Source: Limonium bicolor (Eukaryota > Streptophyta > Magnoliopsida > Caryophyllales > Plumbaginaceae). From it: DNA of 64,000 bases. The DNA lies in NCBI GenBank assembly GCA_023374045.1, contig CM041783.1, positions 97,127,298 through 97,191,297 of the forward strand, in the 5' to 3' direction. Each line of letters starts with the position of its first letter. The stretch's first letter is position 1. This document shows positions 58,599 through 64,000 of this stretch, piece by piece. The notes beneath the pieces were generated by a model, which made no database searches, was not told where the DNA came from, and saw only the letters and a list, made by a program, of their open reading frames with translations. A program made the translations under genes and the position numbers.

Positions 58599-59995
58599 TG
58601 AAATACCCCTAACTAATTAAAAATTGAATAAACGTTTATTAAATTAAATTAACGCCTATGCATGCCTTAAAACCAATTTAAAAACAACAATGGTCAACAT
58701 AAAGCAAATATTGCACCCTTTGACCATTTAGGGTAAATATATACCCAAATGAACTCTTTAGGACCTAAATTTTGTCCTAAGAATTGTAATTCATAAATGA
58801 ACGTATAAAATTATTGGAAGACACTCCTACATAAAGAACAAGCATTAACATGCTTAAAAGTCACTTATGGCAAAAATGTGCTCTAAGAAACCTTAAAGGT
58901 TGTGACCTCCATTAGAGTCCAAATTGGATTTCTAAGTTTAATCATCATGTAATGGATATAATAAAACCATTACCAAAGAAAACCAAGCCCTAAAACATGC
59001 TTTAACACAAAATGTGTCGTAAGACACCTTAAAGCACATTTTTGTGTATAACTTCACAAATATTGACTTTTTGTCATTTTAAGACCTAGATTACATTCTT
59101 TATAACATTAATGTGACATGATAAACTATATTATAAAGTCTAAATCAAGGTTTTAAAATAAAAATCAAAATGGATGATTGTGGGTGAATAGTACCCAAAA
59201 TAACACTTAAATTCCTAAACTAAACCATGGTCAATGATCACCCCTTGACCTTGACCATCTAATGTCGTTTAATTAAGGCTCTCTTCTGTTCAGCTAGCCG
59301 GCCCCAAAGTAGATAAACATGACTGAAATACCCCACACTAATTAAACATGGATTAAACATCTAATCACATTAATTAAGGCCTAAACATACCTTAAAAGTC
59401 AATTGAGAACAATAATGGTCAACTCAAAGCAAGATATTGCACCCTTTGACTGTTTAGGGTAAATACATACCCAAATGAACTTCTTAGGACCTAAAATTTT
59501 GTCCTAAGAATATTTACACATAACTAAACATACAACATTCATTGGACAACACTCCAAACAAAGAACAAGCATTTAAATGCTTCAAGGTCAAGTAGGGCAA
59601 AAATGTGCTCTAAAAAACCTTAAAGGTCTTATGACCTCTATTTGATATAAAATTGGATTGCTATGATCAATTATCATGTAAGGAACAAAATGAAACCGTT
59701 CTCAAAGAAAACAGAGCCCAGAAACACCTTGTGACACAAAATGTGCACTAAAACACCTTAAAGCACGTTTTCATGTATGAGCTCTAAGATATTGACTTTT
59801 TGTCACTTTAAAGACTAGATTACATTCTTTATAACATTAATGTGACATGATAGACTATATTATAAAGTCTAAATCAAACTTTAAAAATAAAATCAAAATG
59901 GGTGATTTTGGGTGAATAGTACCCGAAATAACATTTAATTACTTAGCTTAAACCATGGTCAAATGTCATCCATTGACCAAGCCACCCATTGACGC
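58599..59995 (+). repeat. Tandem duplication of the D LTR start
   Basis: Copies 58599-59290 and 59324-59995 align throughout. Both begin TGAAATACCCC and share TTGCACCCTTTGAC, GGTAAATA.ATACCCAAATGAAC and a GTGAATAGTACCC block near their ends. They differ by many substitutions, so the duplication is old or the second copy is a separate LTR. Confidence 0.75.
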
Positions 59996-62900
59996 CCCAT
60001 ATTTCTGTCATTCCTATCCATTAAGCAACCTCCAAACAAATATCTAGCCAATCTAATGAATCACCATTTACTATTTCATAAAGTAACATTAAATGACATA
60101 AAAAGCAAAATTAGCTTTCTTACCTCATTACCTTTCTTCCCAGCCGACACCAAGCATACTCACCCTCTATTTTGCTTCTTAAAACCGTGGGAACTCATCA
60201 AATTCAGAAGAGAACAAAAATTGACATAGGTAAGCTTATTAAGCCATTTTTATGATCATTCTCTTCACATTTCTTTCCTCTTTCCATGGAGCTAAGCATC
60301 AATCATTTCCATCAATTTTTCTAGCTTGTTTTGGAGGTTAAAAGGAGGGCAATTCTCAGCTGTAACAAGGGAAGGAGGTGGAGAATTCTAACCTTGTTCT
60401 TTAAGCGCTTATCTCTTGATTCTCTTCAATTCCGGTTGTAAAACCTGTTTCCCTTGGCTTATAATCTTCCATTTATCATGCTTGATCAGTAGCAATTGCA
60501 ACCACATCATTTGGTGGCTGATTCCAAGCTTACACTCCATTTAAGCCATTTTAATCAAGGTAAACCCTAGCTTTCTTTTACCTAGATCATTGGCTATTAT
60601 ATAGCTGAGTTTAAGAGTGTATTGATGCCTTCTTTCTGTTGGAAATTTAGGTCGAGAGAAACTTGGGAGATCCTAGATTTTTCAAGGTAAAAGTTCATGT
60701 TTTTCATGACTTAAATTACTCTTATGGTTAGTTCATGTTTGGGACCTAACCATTTCATTATATTGCTGTTAGAACTCATCTAAGAAGCTGTGGAAATTCT
60801 CCTTTAAATTGCCGTGGCCAAACAAGGCCTTATCTTGGCTAAAATAAGGTATAAATCACTTAAACCTACACTTGGTATATTAATATGTGTTTATACATAT
60901 ATGTATATATATGCTGTGAGTGAATGAGGTTATTAAGGTCTTATTTTGACCTTAGGTGATTAAGGAATGGTTAGTAAATTTATATAAGTAATTAAATAAC
61001 ATAATTGTCAAATTTAAGGCATTATGTGGAAAATTGGTAAATATGGAGAACTTGTGGGAGAGGCCGAGAGTTTAAAGCATTTTTGAGCATTTATGTGTAA
61101 TTTATTTTATAAGCTAATGTTTGTAATAAGGCCATGTACTTTAGGCCATTTTATTTATGTATTTAAAAGGTTTTAATTAAGTTTAGGTAACATATATATA
61201 TTGCCGCAAGGAATTGGGGTATAAAGTATAATTAAATTAAATTTGGGGCCTACATAATAATAAAGCTGAAAGTTTGAGGTTAAAAGGATTTAAAATAAAA
61301 ATATAAGATTTTATAAAGTTTTGGGGGTTAAATGGTAATTTCTGGAAAATATGGGTACAAACCGTAATATATGGGAATTGATGGTCAAGGAAATATTAAG
61401 GAGGTCAACCTTGACCATATGGTAGGTTTGACCAAATTAGATAAGTTTAATAACTTATTTAAGGTTTTATTATAAGATAAGTATTTAATTGTAACAATTT
61501 TATAACATATGTGGTAAATATGTTATTATCGAAAATAAAGGGTGTAAAATGGTATTATAAACACCCATGGGCTATTATGAATTTTTAGGAATTTATTTGG
61601 TTGATTTTGGAATTTAAAATAAACTATATATGTATAATATATAGTTATTATGTCATTATGACACTTTGGAATAGTAGATGGGGTGGAAATGTAAAATACC
61701 GAAAGTATATGGTTAGTAAGGGTAATTATAACCCTTGGGTGAAATTTGGTGATTTTTAGAATTATATAAGAGTGTTTAATAAGATATATGTATAAATATA
61801 GTTTTAATGATATTATAGAACTATATGTTATAAGTTGGGCCAAAAGGTAATTATAGAAACTTGGTGGGTTAGAAAAATAATATGGAACAGCATAGGGGTC
61901 TGTTCGCACATTGAAAATAATATATAACTATAGGTTATATTTATATTAAGGTTTAAATGTTATAATATATGATATATATTACATAACATTATATTTGTGG
62001 TCAAATTATAAATTTGGAAAGTTAAAGGGGGTTGGAAGTTAATTAAGAACAGAATGAGGTCTGTTCGGTTATTTAATTAAAATAACCATAGGTTATACTT
62101 TTCAAAAGTTAAAAATGTTATATTATATGTATATATAACATGGTATAAATTATGGGGTGATTTTGTAATAAAAGAAAACTATGCGATATGGAAAGAAATA
62201 AGGTTATAACATTGTTGCCTTCTCGGCAACATAAATAGTTTTGTATAAAAACTATAGGTTATAAATTAAGGAAATAAAAATATCATATTATATGATATTA
62301 GTATATGGTATAACATTACATAATGTTATGTGGTCAAAATGAAAATAAAATAAAATAAAGGGTTGTACCAAATTATTAAGGTTGGAAAAATGAATTTTAG
62401 ACTAAGGTCTACAATGTTATAAATGTTTATAACAATTATATGGTATTAAGGTGGTTTAGATGAGATTAACATAAGTAAGGATATTCATTAAATAATGTGA
62501 CAAACTATAAATAAATAAGATTTATAAACTAAGGTATTTATTGATTAAAACTTAGGAGTTGTAATTATACAACATAAATTGTTACATAATATTAGGGTAA
62601 TAATCTTAATATAAGTTGTATAATATAATACAACTAATGGAAATAATCATCTAATATAAGATGATAAAAATGTAACATATAATATAAGAGTTTTACAACT
62701 CATGGAACTTACCTATATGGTAAATATATACATATGCGAGGATAATGTATATAAGGATGGATACATATTATGGTTGGAAACCATATAATATAAGGGTGGT
62801 GATTATTACATGGAAATAGTTTATAAACTATATGTTATAAGTTTTAGAAGGCAAATGTAGTTTACTAAAGATAATGGATTAATTAATACAATATAATAAG

Positions 62901-64000
62901 TTATGCATGCATTCATGCAACTATATGTTATATACCTAAATTCAATGATGGATAAGATTAAAGAAATACAATGAATTAAACTTAACAGTCGAATTATTAC
63001 GACCTACGAGTTTTAGTAACTAGCCGACTGTTTTAGAGAAACCCGTAACAATTAACTGTAGAAATCAGGGGATGAACTGTCGGGGTTACTTGTTATTCGG
63101 AAATACGGATGTAGTTAGTCATGGAGACTGACTTATAGTTTTATTACCGTTTAGATCATACTTCAGACGAAGGCGCTTGACGAGCTAGTGGTCTACACTG
63201 CGCATTCTAGGTCTTGGTGAACAGTATGTAAAGGGGTTTGATCCGGGTTGTCCTAAGGAATTCCTTGGGCTCGGATTTGGTTGATATAAATTGTGTGTTA
63301 TGTGTGTGGATACGTGTATGTGATTATGTGTGTTACTGCATTAAATATATATGCACGAGCGTCCTACGGGGACTAACACTACGTCGACTATAGATCGACT
63401 TATATAAAAATACATATACGTTATTGTGATGACATGACGGTTACTTGATATAATACCCATAGTATTAATATTAAGTATATGGTAACCTAAGTAAAACACT
63501 TAGGAACGAGTCACGACATTTTTGGTCTCTAGAGCATGGATCTCGAACATGAATATAACCTAGATTACTTCTAGGTATGCGTGAGACCCATTGGGCAACT
63601 AATTAATAAATTGTATTCTCCATAAGACTAAGAGCATATCTTAAACATTATGAGAGAGAGATGGTATGAGTTGAGGTGAGGAATCCCGGTAGTTTACGAA
63701 CTACTTGGTTGCGCATTTGTGATCACTGAGGGGTTCCCGATCGGGTTCCGCTCCAGGTTTATACCCAACGAGCCCTATTTGGATCGTGGGTCAGGTGGCT
63801 ACGGTCTTTATATGGACGCCTTACGAGGCAAAGGGAATAGTCAGGGGCCTTCGGACCTCTGGCGAAATGAGCACCTTTGTGTGTACGGGAGGACTACTGT
63901 CCATGGTGAGGATATCGGGTTGTCTCAACATGACGTCCAACTGGTATTTAATTAACATGGTTTGGATGGATGGGGCTGTAAACCCCATTAAACAACAACA
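58599..64000 (+). repeat. 3' LTR of old element D, incomplete
   Basis: It starts TGAAATACCCC right after the polypurine tract and runs to the window edge with no LTR end found. The first 700 bp are repeated in tandem from 59324. Splice-donor-like CAAG|GTAAA sites occur at about 60558 and 60688, in the place of the leader donor of A, B and C. 60960-62290 matches the LTR fragment at 2564-4414. The AT-rich 61000-62950 has no gene; an ORF at 61526-61909 on the minus strand is low-complexity. Confidence 0.65.

Noticed and set aside
61526..61909. 127-codon ORF on the minus strand of the D LTR
   Set aside because: Very AT-rich, low-complexity translation rich in Ile, Tyr and Ser in non-coding LTR sequence.

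Overview
This window is a nest of plant transposable elements. I see no host gene, tRNA, rRNA or CRISPR array. A nuclear plant chromosome, probably from a large repeat-rich eudicot genome, is indicated by four things: chromodomain Ty3/gypsy elements primed by initiator tRNA-Met, a Tat/Ogre-type element, the 3' end of a CACTA transposon with a Ulp1-like protease, and a Mutator-type MITE. The species cannot be named from the sequence.

Layout. 1-2563 is the 3' end of a CACTA transposon. 2564-4414 is a diverged piece of an old gypsy LTR (family D). 4415 to about 9720 is a truncated Tat/Ogre-like element (T) with one LTR, a PBS and a short coiled-coil gag-like ORF. About 9721-11750, 25937-26509 and 56441-58598 are scattered pieces of the non-coding interior of D, whose 3' LTR begins at 58599 and runs off the window. 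A Mutator-type MITE lies at 11060-11558. Element B (11751-25931, minus strand) and element A (26510-56435, plus strand) are gag-pol chromoviruses inserted into D. Element C (38814-52912, minus strand) is a non-autonomous element with intact LTR, PBS and PPT signals but no gag-pol. It is inserted in the 3' LTR of A. TSDs GTAAG (B), CAGTG (A) and AGTAG (C) fix the boundaries. The insertion order is D, then T, CACTA, B and A (relative order unresolved), then C last.

Main discovery. Both A and B carry an AlkB-type Fe(II)/2-oxoglutarate dioxygenase ORF between gag and protease, in the same orientation as the element. It is embedded in what looks like a splicing cassette. The gag donor (phase 1) can join in frame to an acceptor before AlkB or to one before the protease, and without splicing gag stops within a few codons. 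This predicts Gag, Gag-AlkB and Gag-Pol products from one transcript. Matching introns inside gag and a leader intron of about 3 kb that removes U5 and the PBS occur at the same places in both elements. An RNA-demethylase-like enzyme carried by a retrotransposon could act on methylated element RNA or cDNA; that function is inference.

Other structure. A, B, C and D share a duplicated module after pol: a short hairpin followed by a T-rich/polypurine tract. The hairpin base pairs covary between elements. The PBS of A, B and C lies in a hairpin. The LTRs of B and C contain arrays of short palindromes, and the T LTR has an analogous one. Differences between LTR pairs are mostly single-base indels, so some frameshifts in A and B may be assembly errors.
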